Source: an uncultured Mailhella sp. (GTDB lineage: Bacteria; Desulfobacterota; Desulfovibrionia; Desulfovibrionales; Desulfovibrionaceae). From it: a stretch of 11,247 bases of DNA. Below are positions 1 through 7,157 of the stretch, in pieces. Location of the stretch: contig NZ_CAJJIC010000073.1 in the NCBI RefSeq assembly GCF_905187505.1, positions 1 through 11,247 of the forward strand, written 5' to 3'. The translations under genes and the position numbers were made by a program. Each line of letters begins with the position of its first letter. Within the stretch, counting starts at the first letter, position 1. The notes under the pieces were generated by a model. The model was not told the origin of the DNA and did not search any database. It saw only the letters and a list, made by a program, of their open reading frames with translations.

Positions 1-35
1 CTTTTTCAAAAGGGGGTCTCCCTCCCCCCGCAAAC
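1..35. repeat. 3' half of a terminator-like repeat, cut by the window edge
   Basis: The first 35 bases contain CTTTTTCAAAAG (1-12), a GGGGG/TCTCCC stretch, and CCCCCGCAAAC (25-35). The 12-base and 11-base blocks recur in reverse complement at the right end of the window (11229-11240 and 11208-11218). The right-end copy folds into a clear hairpin, so this is probably the 3' half of a related hairpin whose 5' arm lies outside the window. Its likely role is to terminate the gene before this window. The hairpin itself cannot be verified here because one arm is missing. Confidence 0.5.
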
Positions 36-62
36 ACCTCTCCTCTTATCCTTTCCGATTGC

Positions 63-92
63 TTGACAGAATAAGCGGGGGGCGTACATGAT
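63..92 (+). promoter_or_regulatory. Candidate promoter of the GNAT-HAD-nudC operon
   Basis: A perfect sigma-70 -35 hexamer TTGACA lies at 63-68. The -10 is weaker: CATGAT at 87-92 (18-base spacer) matches 4 of 6 consensus positions. The start codon follows at 117, after AAGGAGG at 105-111. The -35 is convincing and the -10 is a best guess. Confidence 0.4.
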
Positions 93-116
93 GGGCGGAA
101 TGTCAAGGAGGGTACG

Positions 117-695
117 ATGACCACGGTACTGTACCAGAAGGGCGATCTGGAGTTCTGCTTCAGCGACAAGTTTGAGGGCAAGTTTCTCGTGTCGCTGCTG
201 GAGAACATGAAGGAAAAGCTTTTGAACGAGGAATGGGACGACTACGACGAGTTTCATCACTGCTGCAAGATCATTCATGATTTCAGTCAGAATCCCCGTC
301 TGGTCATGGACTTTCACACGCTGAGGAGAGGCGACGAGCAGCTCGGCATGGTGCTCATGACGCACGGCGCCATTGATCGTGACATCTATGCCTGTTCCGG
401 TCTGTCCATTTCCGATCCTCTGGATCAGGTGGCGCTGCTCAGCTACTTTCACATTGCGCCTTCGGGACGCGGCAACGGCACCTTCTGGCTGCGCGATCTC
501 ATCATGCCCTTCTATGCCGATCAGGGATACACTGCCGTGTATCTCAAGACCAGTCATCCGCGGGCGTTTCCTCTCTACGACAGGCTCGGCGCGGTGATCG
601 GCAACTACACCTTCCCCAGCGACAACGGCGAGCACATGCGCGTGGGACGCATCTACCGGCTTCCGCTTGTGGAAAAGCCTCTGCCCGAGGCCTGA
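117..695 (+). CDS. GNAT-family N-acetyltransferase-like protein
   Basis: A 192-residue protein with a GNAT (Gcn5-related acetyltransferase) core in its second half. Around residues 106-121 a beta-strand LLSYFHIAP leads into SGRGNG, which fits motif A (Q/R-x-x-G-x-G/A), the loop that binds the acetyl-CoA pyrophosphate; Ser116 stands where Q/R is usual. A typical GNAT C-terminal element follows (the GYTAVYLKTSHPRAFPLYDRLG region), with the tyrosine common in motif B. The N-terminal half (about 1-75) is acidic and aromatic, is not recognised, and may shape a substrate pocket. The start is set by AAGGAGG at 105-111, five bases before ATG. It is the first gene of an operon; the HAD gene begins two bases after its stop. 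The acetyl acceptor is unknown. No signal peptide or membrane segment is visible, so it is probably cytoplasmic. Confidence 0.8.
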   Translation: MTTVLYQKGDLEFCFSDKFEGKFLVSLLENMKEKLLNEEWDDYDEFHHCCKIIHDFSQNPRLVMDFHTLRRGDEQLGMVLMTHGAIDRDIYACSGLSISDPLDQVALLSYFHIAPSGRGNGTFWLRDLIMPFYADQGYTAVYLKTSHPRAFPLYDRLGAVIGNYTFPSDNGEHMRVGRIYRLPLVEKPLPEA

Positions 696-697
696 TC

Positions 698-1351
698 ATG
701 CCCGTCATAGTCTTCGACATGGACGGAGTTCTCGTGGACTCCGAACGTCTTGTTCTGCGCTCCTGGGAATGTGTGGGGCGCGATCTCGGTCTGCGCGGTC
801 TGCATGAGCTTTTCTTCCGCTGCATAGGCACCACGCACGCGAGCACCCGAAGGGTCTTTGCCGAAGCCTACGGCGAGTCGTTCGACTATGAGGCCTTCCG
901 CGACCGCACGCGCGTGTACTACATGCAGTTTACGAAGGAAGGCGTGCCGCTCAAGCCCGGCGTCATGGAGCTTCTTTGCTGGCTGAAGGAGCACGGCTGG
1001 CGCACCGGTCTTGCGAGTTCCTCGCGCGAAGTCAATGTGCGGCGCAACATGGAAGTCACGGGCATGGGCCCCTACTTCGACACGCTGGTGTGCGGCGACA
1101 TGCTCACGGCAAGCAAGCCCGCGCCGGACATCTATCTGCGCGCCTGCGCAGAGCTCCGCGCGGAACCTGCGACCGCCTACGCCGTGGAAGACTCGCGCAA
1201 CGGCATTCTCTCCGCCAGCGCGGCAGGCATGAAGGCCCTGCTCGTGCCCGACATGGTGGAGCCAGACGAAGTCATGAAAAGCCGCGCCGCGGCCGTGCTT
1301 CCCGATCTTCTCGCCGTGAGGGACTATCTCGCGCGGCAGGAGAACGCATGA
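698..1351 (+). CDS. HAD-superfamily (subfamily IA) phosphatase / beta-phosphoglucomutase-like hydrolase
   Basis: A 217-residue protein with all four HAD motifs. Motif I is FDMDGVLVDS with nucleophile Asp7 and acid/base Asp9. Motif II is Ser107 in LASSS. Motif III is Lys140 in SKPAPDIY, and motif IV is Glu164-Asp165 in VEDSRNG, which binds Mg2+. A helical cap lies between motifs I and II (about residues 16-85), as in subfamily IA enzymes that act on small sugar phosphates or similar metabolites. The exact substrate cannot be told. Length is normal for the family. A GAGG at 687-690 inside the end of the GNAT gene serves as ribosome binding site. The stop overlaps the nudC start as ATGA (1348-1351), so translation is probably coupled. 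With a NUDIX enzyme next to it, a role in metabolite clean-up or nucleotide/sugar-phosphate turnover is plausible but inferred. Confidence 0.9.
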   Translation: MPVIVFDMDGVLVDSERLVLRSWECVGRDLGLRGLHELFFRCIGTTHASTRRVFAEAYGESFDYEAFRDRTRVYYMQFTKEGVPLKPGVMELLCWLKEHGWRTGLASSSREVNVRRNMEVTGMGPYFDTLVCGDMLTASKPAPDIYLRACAELRAEPATAYAVEDSRNGILSASAAGMKALLVPDMVEPDEVMKSRAAAVLPDLLAVRDYLARQENA

Positions 1352-2238
1352 TTCAGGACATCGCCCCCCTGCGCCTTTGCAACGAATTCCAAAACGTCCG
1401 CCCTGCCGACGACGACCTCGTGTTCGACCTCGACGAAAACGGACTTCTGCTCGCCTCCGACGCGCTGCGTCCGCCCTCCGTTCAGGAGTGGCGCGCGCAA
1501 AAAGAAGCGGCAACGCTCGCCTACGCCTTCCGTCTCGCCGACGACGCGCCGACCTCCGGCGAACCCTCCGCTTCCTGTGCCGCCCCTCGACTCGACCGGG
1601 ACATCCGCTGCTTTCTGGCCCTTCGCGCGGCAGGAGAGTCCGGCCGCACGCCAGAATCTCTGCGCCGAGTCGCGCCTTCCGCCCTGCGCGGAGAGCCCGG
1701 TCCTCTGCCCTTTGCGGCCGCCACGGCACAACATCTTGCCCGCTGGTACGACGAACACCGCTTCTGCGGACGCTGCGGCTCCGCCCTGCGCCGCTCCGAT
1801 ACGGAACGCGCCCTTCTCTGCCCCGCCTGCGGCCTTGTGAACTGGCCCGTCATCGCTCCCTGCGTCATCGTGGCCGTCACGCACGGCGACCGCATCCTTC
1901 TTACCCGCTACGCGCGGCCCGGAGCCACGCGCCTCGTGCTCGTGGCCGGATTCGTGGAAATCGGAGAAACCGCGGAACAGGCCGCAGCGCGTGAAGTCAT
2001 GGAGGAAACGGGTCTGCGCATCAAAAATCTGCGCTACGCCGGTTCCCAGCCGTGGGGCTTTTCCGGCTCGCTGGCCGCAGGCTTCGTCGCGGATCTCGAC
2101 GGGCCGGAAAGCATCCGCCTCGACACCTCGGAACTCGCCGAGGCCCGCTGGGTGAAGCGCGCCGACATACCGCCCTGCCCGGACGACTCCTCCCTTACCA
2201 TGACCATGATCACCCGCTTTGCCCGGGGAGAACTGTAG
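1348..2238 (+). CDS. nudC: NADH/NAD+ pyrophosphatase (NudC-type NUDIX hydrolase)
   Basis: A 296-residue protein. The C-terminal half has the full NUDIX box from Gly201 to Leu223 (GFVEIGE then REVMEETG, catalytic glutamates Glu216, Glu219 and Glu220). It is followed at residue 233 by SQPWGFSGS, the NudC-specific SQPW motif that binds NAD(H). A zinc ribbon lies just before the NUDIX domain: Cys140, Cys143, Cys158 and Cys161. This is the E. coli NudC architecture (257 aa there; the N-terminal domain here is longer). Family activity: cleavage of NAD(H) to NMN(H) and AMP, and removal of NAD caps from RNA. The frame is open upstream to 976, but ATG 1348 is preferred because AGGAG sits at 1338-1342, it overlaps the HAD stop by four bases, and the upstream part would only be HAD read out of frame. 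Last gene of the operon; cytoplasmic. Confidence 0.93.
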   Translation: MIQDIAPLRLCNEFQNVRPADDDLVFDLDENGLLLASDALRPPSVQEWRAQKEAATLAYAFRLADDAPTSGEPSASCAAPRLDRDIRCFLALRAAGESGRTPESLRRVAPSALRGEPGPLPFAAATAQHLARWYDEHRFCGRCGSALRRSDTERALLCPACGLVNWPVIAPCVIVAVTHGDRILLTRYARPGATRLVLVAGFVEIGETAEQAAAREVMEETGLRIKNLRYAGSQPWGFSGSLAAGFVADLDGPESIRLDTSELAEARWVKRADIPPCPDDSSLTMTMITRFARGEL

Positions 2239-2573
2239 CGTCCGAATCGTCCTTCCCTTCGCCCGGTCTCTTTCCGCACGGGCAACACGGCGGACGCGCC
2301 CTTTCACGCCCGGCGGTTTCCCTCAATCGCCCCGGCGTACCGCCCGGCACAACGGCCCCGTTCTTCGACCGCGCGGAAAGCTCTTCGGCAGAACGGGAGC
2401 CCGCCGCGCACGCTTCTCCGCAGTCTGCCCCGACTCCGGTCATAAAAGAGTCCTGCCTTCGTCCGGGCGCCCTTCTCCCACAAGACGACTCCATCCCCCC
2501 GTCTTTTCTCTCCGTCTCTTCCCTCTCCGCGCCTCTCCATTCCTCGAACGTCCGGCACGTCCGACAAAATTTT
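2239..2573. other. C-rich non-coding region after nudC; possible Rho-dependent termination zone
   Basis: About 335 bases without a convincing gene. The + strand is strongly C-rich and pyrimidine-rich and poor in G, most clearly at about 2480-2560, where long C/T runs occur. Open frames here have low-complexity Ser/Pro/Arg-rich translations and no ribosome binding site. No intrinsic hairpin with a T-run was seen after nudC. High C over G just after an operon is the composition expected of a Rho utilisation region, so this may be how the operon ends. That is inference from composition only. Confidence 0.35.
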
Positions 2574-2622
2574 CGTTTTTTTCCTCTTTTTTCACGAAAA
2601 ATGAAAAAAAATCGAAAAAACG
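2574..2622 (+). promoter_or_regulatory. A/T-rich inverted repeat directly upstream of the tRNA promoter (UP-element-like)
   Basis: An isolated A/T island in GC-rich surroundings. CGTTTTTT (2574-2581) pairs with AAAAAACG (2615-2622), and inside it TTTTTTCA (2587-2594) pairs with TGAAAAAA (2602-2609). It ends 13 bases before the tRNA -35 hexamer, the place where UP elements bind the RNA polymerase alpha C-terminal domains at stable-RNA promoters. It could instead act as an unusual A/T hairpin at the end of the nudC transcript. Confidence 0.4.
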
Positions 2623-2635
2623 CCCCTTTTCCCTC

Positions 2636-2664
2636 TTGCCAAACCCGGCGGCTTCCTATACAAA
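2636..2664 (+). promoter_or_regulatory. Promoter of tRNA-Phe
   Basis: TTGCCA at 2636-2641 and TACAAA at 2659-2664 are separated by 17 bases and match 5/6 and 4/6 of the sigma-70 consensus. The predicted transcript start is near 2671, a few bases before the mature tRNA 5' end at 2677. Confidence 0.55.
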
Positions 2665-2676
2665 GTCTTTCGTCGT

Positions 2677-2752
2677 GCCGAGGTAGCTCAGTTGGTAGAG
2701 CAGGGGACTGAAAATCCCCGTGTGGGCAGTTCGATTCTGTCCCTCGGCACCA
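2677..2752 (+). tRNA. tRNA-Phe (anticodon GAA)
   Basis: A complete 76-base cloverleaf with the 3' CCA encoded (2750-2752). The acceptor stem GCCGAGG (2677-2683) pairs with CCTCGGC (2742-2748), with discriminator A2749. The D-arm contains AGCTCAGTTGGTAGAGC. The anticodon stem GGGGA/TCCCC encloses loop CTGAAAA, giving anticodon GAA for UUC/UUU. The T-arm contains TTCGATT with a five-pair stem. It is a single-gene transcription unit with its own promoter and terminator. No integrase or attachment-site duplication is seen next to it. Confidence 0.97.
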
Positions 2753-2764
2753 TGAATGAAAGAA

Positions 2765-2802
2765 AAGGGTTATGGCTTACGAGCTGTAACCCTTATTTTT
2801 TT
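2765..2802 (+). terminator. Intrinsic terminator of tRNA-Phe
   Basis: AAGGGTTA (2765-2772) pairs with TAACCCTT (2787-2794). The inner part extends the stem through TGGCT/AGCTG, including G-U pairs, to a TACG loop (2778-2781). An A and a run of seven T follow (2796-2802). It starts 12 bases after the tRNA CCA end, a normal distance for a tRNA terminator. Confidence 0.88.
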
Positions 2803-2891
2803 GCCTGAAAAACGCATGGTAGAAATTGCTGTGATTCCCGCCGAGATCAGCACCCTTTTCTCTTTCAGAGGCACAAACGGAGTCACCATGC

Positions 2892-2912
2892 AAAAGCCGC
2901 GGCAAACGGCTT
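2892..2912 (-). terminator. Possible weak terminator of the lysR transcript
   Basis: Read on the minus strand, AAGCCG and CGGCTT form a six-pair stem with a seven-base loop, followed by only a short T-run (CTTTTG). It lies about 120 bases past the lysR stop. The rest of 2803-3030 holds nothing recognisable on either strand. Confidence 0.3.
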
Positions 2913-3030
2913 CAAGTCTCCCTTCGTTCCCGTACAGGAAGAACGTTTCCTTACTGTTTTCATTTGCCAGAATTTTCCCCCCGGCACGTCCACCGAAACG
3001 GTTCTTCCCTGTTGCTTCCGGCATGGAGAG

Positions 3031-3993
3031 CTACTTCAGGCTGGGAAGATCCGCAGGGTTGCCCGCACTGTCCGGCCCGCAGCTTTCCCGGAGGCGCTGT
3101 ATGAGTGCTGAAGCCTGAGGAGTAAGGTGCTTGTGTCTGCGTATCAGCAGGCCATAGTGAACCACGGGCAGAAAATCCTCCAGAGAATAAAGCTTGAAGG
3201 GACTCGGCTTGATGTTGAATGAGCTGGAAGTGATGCTCATTTCATCCATGATGGCGACGCCGACGCCGCGAAGCACGTATTGAAGCATGAGAAAGTTGCT
3301 GTTGACGCAAATGGCGTTGTTCTTGATGTACGGCCCGGTGACGGCATTGGATCCGAAGTAGGGATCTCCCTTGTCATCCATCTGTTCAGAGAGAAACGAC
3401 ACGAACGGCAGGCGTTCCAGATCCTTCAGAGCCGGTTTTTCAGGCAGGTTGTACTTGTTGTCCTTGTGGGCGACAAGAAGAGGCCGGGAAATAAAAAGTT
3501 CTTCAAATTCACAATGTTCCGGCAATGCCGTAAGCCCCGTGAAACCGAAGTCCACCCGCGAGGACTCCACGTCGTTGACCACTTCGTACGGCATGGCTCG
3601 GCGTATGAGAATATGCACTTCGGGATGCGCCGTGCGGAAGGCGGCCACGCAGTCCACGATTTTTCGGGCGATCGGAAGATTGCAGGCAATGGTGATCTTT
3701 CCTTTCAGCTGCCCCTGCAGATTGCCGACTTCCGACCGAAGACACTTGAGAGTCTCAAACGTAGATATTGTCCAGTCCAGAAGCTTCTTGCCTTCCGGCG
3801 TAAGAATCATGCCTTTCTTGTAACGGTCAAACAGCACGGTGTTCAGATCGCTCTCCAGCGACTTGAGCTGGTAGCTCAGCGTAGAGGCGCTGCGGTTCAT
3901 GAGCATCGCCGCCCTGTGTATGCTGCCGGTCTTTGCTATGTAATAGAATCCTCGAAGCCACTGGATGAAATCACCGTTCAGTTCCTCAATCAT
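3031..3993 (-). CDS. LysR-type transcriptional regulator
   Basis: A 320-residue protein of the usual LysR length. Residues about 10-68 form the winged helix-turn-helix: FYYIAKTGSIHRAAMLMNRS, then STLSYQLKSLESDLNTVLFDR and the LTPEGKKLL wing/linker start. Residues about 95-300 look like the periplasmic-binding-protein-like co-inducer domain, with the LysR-typical spacing of RVDFGFTG and GVAIMDE. It is transcribed away from the TRAP/flavoprotein operon across a 112-base gap, the standard arrangement for a LysR regulator controlling its divergent neighbour and itself. The start is supported by GGAG six bases upstream (minus strand, + positions 4000-4003). The co-inducer is unknown; it is likely the transported compound or a product. 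The C-terminal tail (PDSAGNPADLPSLK) is uncharacteristic. Confidence 0.92.
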   Translation of the reverse strand: MIEELNGDFIQWLRGFYYIAKTGSIHRAAMLMNRSASTLSYQLKSLESDLNTVLFDRYKKGMILTPEGKKLLDWTISTFETLKCLRSEVGNLQGQLKGKITIACNLPIARKIVDCVAAFRTAHPEVHILIRRAMPYEVVNDVESSRVDFGFTGLTALPEHCEFEELFISRPLLVAHKDNKYNLPEKPALKDLERLPFVSFLSEQMDDKGDPYFGSNAVTGPYIKNNAICVNSNFLMLQYVLRGVGVAIMDEMSITSSSFNIKPSPFKLYSLEDFLPVVHYGLLIRRHKHLTPQASALIQRLRESCGPDSAGNPADLPSLK

Positions 3994-4023
3994 GGCATGC
4001 TCCGATCTGAATCGAGTGTTCTA

Positions 4024-4053
4024 TTTTTTCGAATGATAATTATTTTTTTTCGA
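4024..4053. promoter_or_regulatory. Candidate LysR operator: direct repeats on one helix face
   Basis: TTTTTTCGA occurs at 4024-4032 and again at 4045-4053, exactly 21 bases (two helical turns) apart, with the palindrome ATAATTAT (4036-4043) between them. If the operon -10 is TATGCT at 4073-4078 (start near 4085), the copies fall around -61 and -40, about where LysR recognition and activation sites usually lie. The + strand -35 region is poor, as expected for an activator-dependent promoter. No classical T-N11-A site stands out with certainty. Confidence 0.35.
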
Positions 4054-4061
4054 TTTTACAA
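4033..4061 (-). promoter_or_regulatory. Promoter of the lysR gene
   Basis: On the minus strand TTGTAA (+ positions 4056-4061) and TATCAT (4033-4038) are separated by exactly 17 bases, matching 4/6 and 5/6 of the sigma-70 consensus. The transcript would start near 4026. The promoter lies inside the repeat block proposed as LysR operator, which fits autorepression. Confidence 0.55.
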
Positions 4062-4105
4062 GATGACGGGACTATGCTTTCCTTTACGTTAAGGAGGAGC
4101 AAGTC

Positions 4106-6080
4106 ATGGCAAAAGAAAACGTCAATTCTGCTGGGACTCGGAAAAAATACTCCGCAGCCATTCCCTGGAGCGAACGCAATCTTCGCTTCAAGCTTGCAGG
4201 GGCCATAGGCGTGGTATGGACGATCTATATCATCCTGTCTCTGTTCAACGTGTTCTTTTATCTCGGAATCGTCGTCTTTCCCATCACGCACAGGGCCATA
4301 TGCTCCGGCGCCATAACCTGTCTGGCTCTGCTCATTACGCCGTGGAAGAAAGGCAAGGAGCTGGGAGCGCTTTCCATCATCGACATTCTTCTGGTGCTGA
4401 TGACGGCCATAGGAGCCGGCTACATTGCGGTCAACGCGTCCACGCTGGTGTATGAATGGAAGGACGCCACCGTGCCGCAAATGTGCCTCGGCTTTGCCTT
4501 CGGTCTTGCCATACTCGAAACAGCGCGCCGTGTGGCAGGCTGGATTCCTGTCGGACTCATCGACGCTTCCTTCTTCTATTTTGTCTACAGTGACTACTTC
4601 CCCGGATTCATGATGAGTTCCGGCTACAGCTATCCCCGTGCCGTGGCATGGATGTACCTGAGCGGCGAAGGCATGTGGGGAAGCATTCTCGGCACGGTAA
4701 CGAGCGTTGTGCCCGGCTTCATCCTGTTCGGCTCCGTGCTCCGCATCTGCGGTGCGGATGACTTCTTCGGCGATCTCGCGCTTGCCTGCATGGGCAAGTA
4801 CCGCGGCGGTCCCGCCAAGACGGCCGTGTTTTCTTCCATGCTGTTCGGTTCTCTTTCCGGTTCTCCTGCGGCCAACGTGGCCACGACCGGTCAGATCACC
4901 ATTCCCATGATGAAGCAGAACGGCTTCAAGCCGGAACTCGCGGGCGCGGTGGAAGCCGTCGCCAGTACGGGCGGCCCCTTCACTCCCCCCCATCATGGGG
5001 TCGGTATCCTTTCTTATTGCCGATGCTCTCGGCGTGAACTACTGGACGGTATGCGCCTCGGCGTTCCTGCCCGTCGTGGTCTATTACGGCATTCTTCTCT
5101 TCCAGATCGACTCCGAAGCCATCCGCAACGGATTCCACGGGCTTCCTCAGGACAAGCTGCCGCAGGTATGGAGCGTACTTAAGCGCGGCTGGTACTATCT
5201 CGTGCCTCTGGGAATATTGATCTTCACGCTGGGCGTGCTCAAGTATTCCGCACAGACCAGCATTCTCTACACCATCATAGCGCTTGTCGTATGCAGCTTC
5301 TTTTCCGAGCGTACCCGTCTTACCCCGGGCCGCATCCGGGAAATTCTGGACGACACCGCTGCCGGCATGATCATGGTCATTCCCCTGTGCACCGGCATAG
5401 GCATACTGGTCGGCGCCCTGAACATTTCCGGTCTGGGCAACGGTCTGGCCGGTGAACTTGCCGACATCGCGGGCAACAGCCGTTTCCTGCTGCTTGCCAT
5501 GACGGCCATTGCCATTTTCATCATGGGCATGGGCATGACGGCTCTGGCCTGCTATCTGCTTGCCGTGGCGCTGCTGGTTCCCGCCCTCATCGCCGCAGGC
5601 GTGCTGCCCATCGCCGCCCATATGTTCCTGTTCTACTACGGAACGCTTTCGTTCATCACCCCGCCCGTGGCCATCGCGGCCTTCGTGGCCGCCGCCATAG
5701 CCGACGCCGATGCCACGCGCACGGGTCTTCTGGCCACGCGTCTGGGCATTTCCGCCTTCTTCCTGCCCTGATTCTTCGTGACCAACCCCGGCATTCTCTG
5801 GGTGGGAAGCGCGTTCAATATCGTTTTTGACTTCGTGGGGATCTTCGTCAGCCTCATGCTGCTTTCCAGTGCCTTTACCGGCATCATGTTCGCCCCGGTA
5901 AGCAGATTCATCCGCGTGATCTTCGCCGTGCTCGGAGGCCTGTTCGTCGTACCCCTGCCGACGCAGTTCAACTACGTGCTGGTGCCCGTATCCATCTGCG
6001 TGGTCGTTGCGTTCTATCTGCGTGGCTCCAGAAAGTCTTCTGTTGCCGACAGCGCGGAAAAATCAAGCCCTGCCGCATGA
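4106..6080 (+). pseudogene. Fused TRAP transporter permease (TAXI type, DctQ-DctM-like) with a frameshift and an in-frame stop
   Basis: Read across two breaks, the sequence encodes one membrane protein of about 657 residues, the usual size of the fused 4TM+DctM permeases of TAXI TRAP transporters. Segment 1 (4106 to about 4990) holds the N-terminal small-subunit-like helices and the first DctM half, including the conserved GSLSGSPAANV (residues 248-258) and VEAVASTGGPFTPP. A run of seven C (4985-4991) is one base too long. Dropping one C joins TPP to IMGSVSFLIADALG in the frame that runs to 5768, the expected TRAP motif. There TGA (5769-5771) interrupts LP-stop-FFVTNPGILW, where the family usually has an aromatic or other hydrophobic residue; TGG is the simplest ancestor. 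The rest continues in frame to the natural stop at 6078-6080. AAGGAGG at 4091-4097 sets the start. Family role: Na+- or H+-driven uptake of an organic acid with the receptor encoded next. As written it cannot make a full-length permease without recoding. Confidence 0.85.
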
Positions 6081-6114
6081 TAACCCCTGATCTATCTGAA
6101 AGAAGGAGGAGACT

Positions 6115-7152
6115 ATGCTGTTGTCGAAGATTTCAGGAAAGAGTGTTGTTGCAGCCCTGCTGGCCGTCTGCATGACCGGCAGTCTGGCCCGTGCAGCCGA
6201 TCAGGAAATCGTGTGGCCCAGAAAGCTGGTGGTATCCATGGCCACCTCCGGCGGTCCCGCCAACATGATCATGGCGGCCATTGCCCGCGTCATTGAAAAG
6301 AACACGCCCATACAGAGGGTCATCGTGCAGCCCATAGGCGGCATAAACAACTTTGCTCCCATGATGGAAAAGGGCGAAGTGGACATGGCCATTCACAGCG
6401 GCGCCGATGTCATGAGCCACATGGCCGGACTGGAAGAAGGCCGCATGGAATTCATGCGCACCCTGATTCCTGCAAGCACGCAGGCCTTCGTGTGCCTGAC
6501 CACGCCGGACAAGGACATCAAAAACCTGGCCGACCTCAAGGGCAAGGTGGTGTACTCGCGCAACCCCGGCAACACCATGTTCGACCCCGTGGTGCGCGCC
6601 TTGCTCGCCGGAGCGGGTCTTAAGGATTCCGACCTCAAGGCCAATCTGACCAAGGCCAACAACACCGTGGCCGTGGCCGACGTGGTGGAAGACCGTGCGG
6701 ATGCCCTCATCATGCCCGCCATGACCAACGTGGTCATGGAACTCCGCCAGGCCAAGGACGAATGCCTGTTCATCACTCCCACCGACGAACAGCTGCCTGC
6801 CGTGAAGTCCGCCATGCCTCCGGGATACTACTTCGACACTCTGCCCGCAGGTTCCCGCAACTACGGCAACACCGATGAAGTGAAGAACGCCCCCATTTAC
6901 CGTTCCGTTCTGCTCGTGAACAAGAATATGTCCAAGGCCATGGCCGGCGAGCTGGTCAAGGTGATCATGGAACATCGCGACGAATGGGTCAACGTGCACG
7001 GTCAGGCCGCCGACTGGGGCGTCATGTCTCTCGGTCTGCCCCCCATGCATGAGGAGGGTGCCAGGGAATATTTTGAAAGCAAGGGTCTGATCACCGACGA
7101 GCAGAAGGCGGAACAGGACAAGTTCCTGTCCATTCTTTCCGCCCAGGAGTAA
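6115..7152 (+). CDS. TAXI-family TRAP transporter solute receptor (periplasmic)
   Basis: A 345-residue protein with a Sec signal peptide: Lys5 and Lys9, a hydrophobic core (VVAALLAVCM), and a type I cleavage site after Ala27 in ARA-AD. Cys19 does not fit a lipobox (Val at -1). The mature part shows the TAXI family pattern: MATSGGPANMIMAAIARVI near the start (the family's glycine-rich first strand-loop-helix), VQPIGGINNFAPMMEKGEVDMAIHS, then DLKGKVVYSRNPGNTMFDPVVRALLAGAG and DVVEDRADALIMPA. It binds a small solute in the periplasm and delivers it to the TRAP permease encoded 34 bases upstream. AAGGAGG at 6103-6109 sets the start. The reading frame is intact although the permease gene is broken. 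Ligand unknown; characterised family members take organic acids or amino acids. The flavoprotein start follows after five bases. Confidence 0.92.
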   Translation: MLLSKISGKSVVAALLAVCMTGSLARAADQEIVWPRKLVVSMATSGGPANMIMAAIARVIEKNTPIQRVIVQPIGGINNFAPMMEKGEVDMAIHSGADVMSHMAGLEEGRMEFMRTLIPASTQAFVCLTTPDKDIKNLADLKGKVVYSRNPGNTMFDPVVRALLAGAGLKDSDLKANLTKANNTVAVADVVEDRADALIMPAMTNVVMELRQAKDECLFITPTDEQLPAVKSAMPPGYYFDTLPAGSRNYGNTDEVKNAPIYRSVLLVNKNMSKAMAGELVKVIMEHRDEWVNVHGQAADWGVMSLGLPPMHEEGAREYFESKGLITDEQKAEQDKFLSILSAQE

Positions 7153-7157
7153 CGAGC

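Noticed and set aside
976..1347. Upstream extension of the nudC frame to ATG 976
   Set aside because: This part is the HAD gene read in another frame (Arg/Ala/His-rich). ATG 1348 has a ribosome binding site and overlaps the HAD stop in the usual ATGA form.
2219..2686. A 155-codon open frame between nudC and tRNA-Phe
   Set aside because: It starts inside nudC and runs into the tRNA, has a low-complexity Ser/Pro/Arg translation and no ribosome binding site.
2770..3024. An 84-codon minus-strand frame downstream of lysR
   Set aside because: It has no ribosome binding site, no recognisable motif, and runs into the tRNA terminator hairpin.
2677..3030. tRNA-Phe as an integration site of a mobile element
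   Set aside because: There is no integrase gene nearby and no second copy of the tRNA 3' end in the window.
5769..5810. Selenocysteine recoding of the TGA in the permease
   Set aside because: A small stem (ACCC/GGGT) lies downstream, but its loop is 11 bases without the GGU-type apical loop of bacterial SECIS elements, and TRAP permeases have no selenocysteine site.
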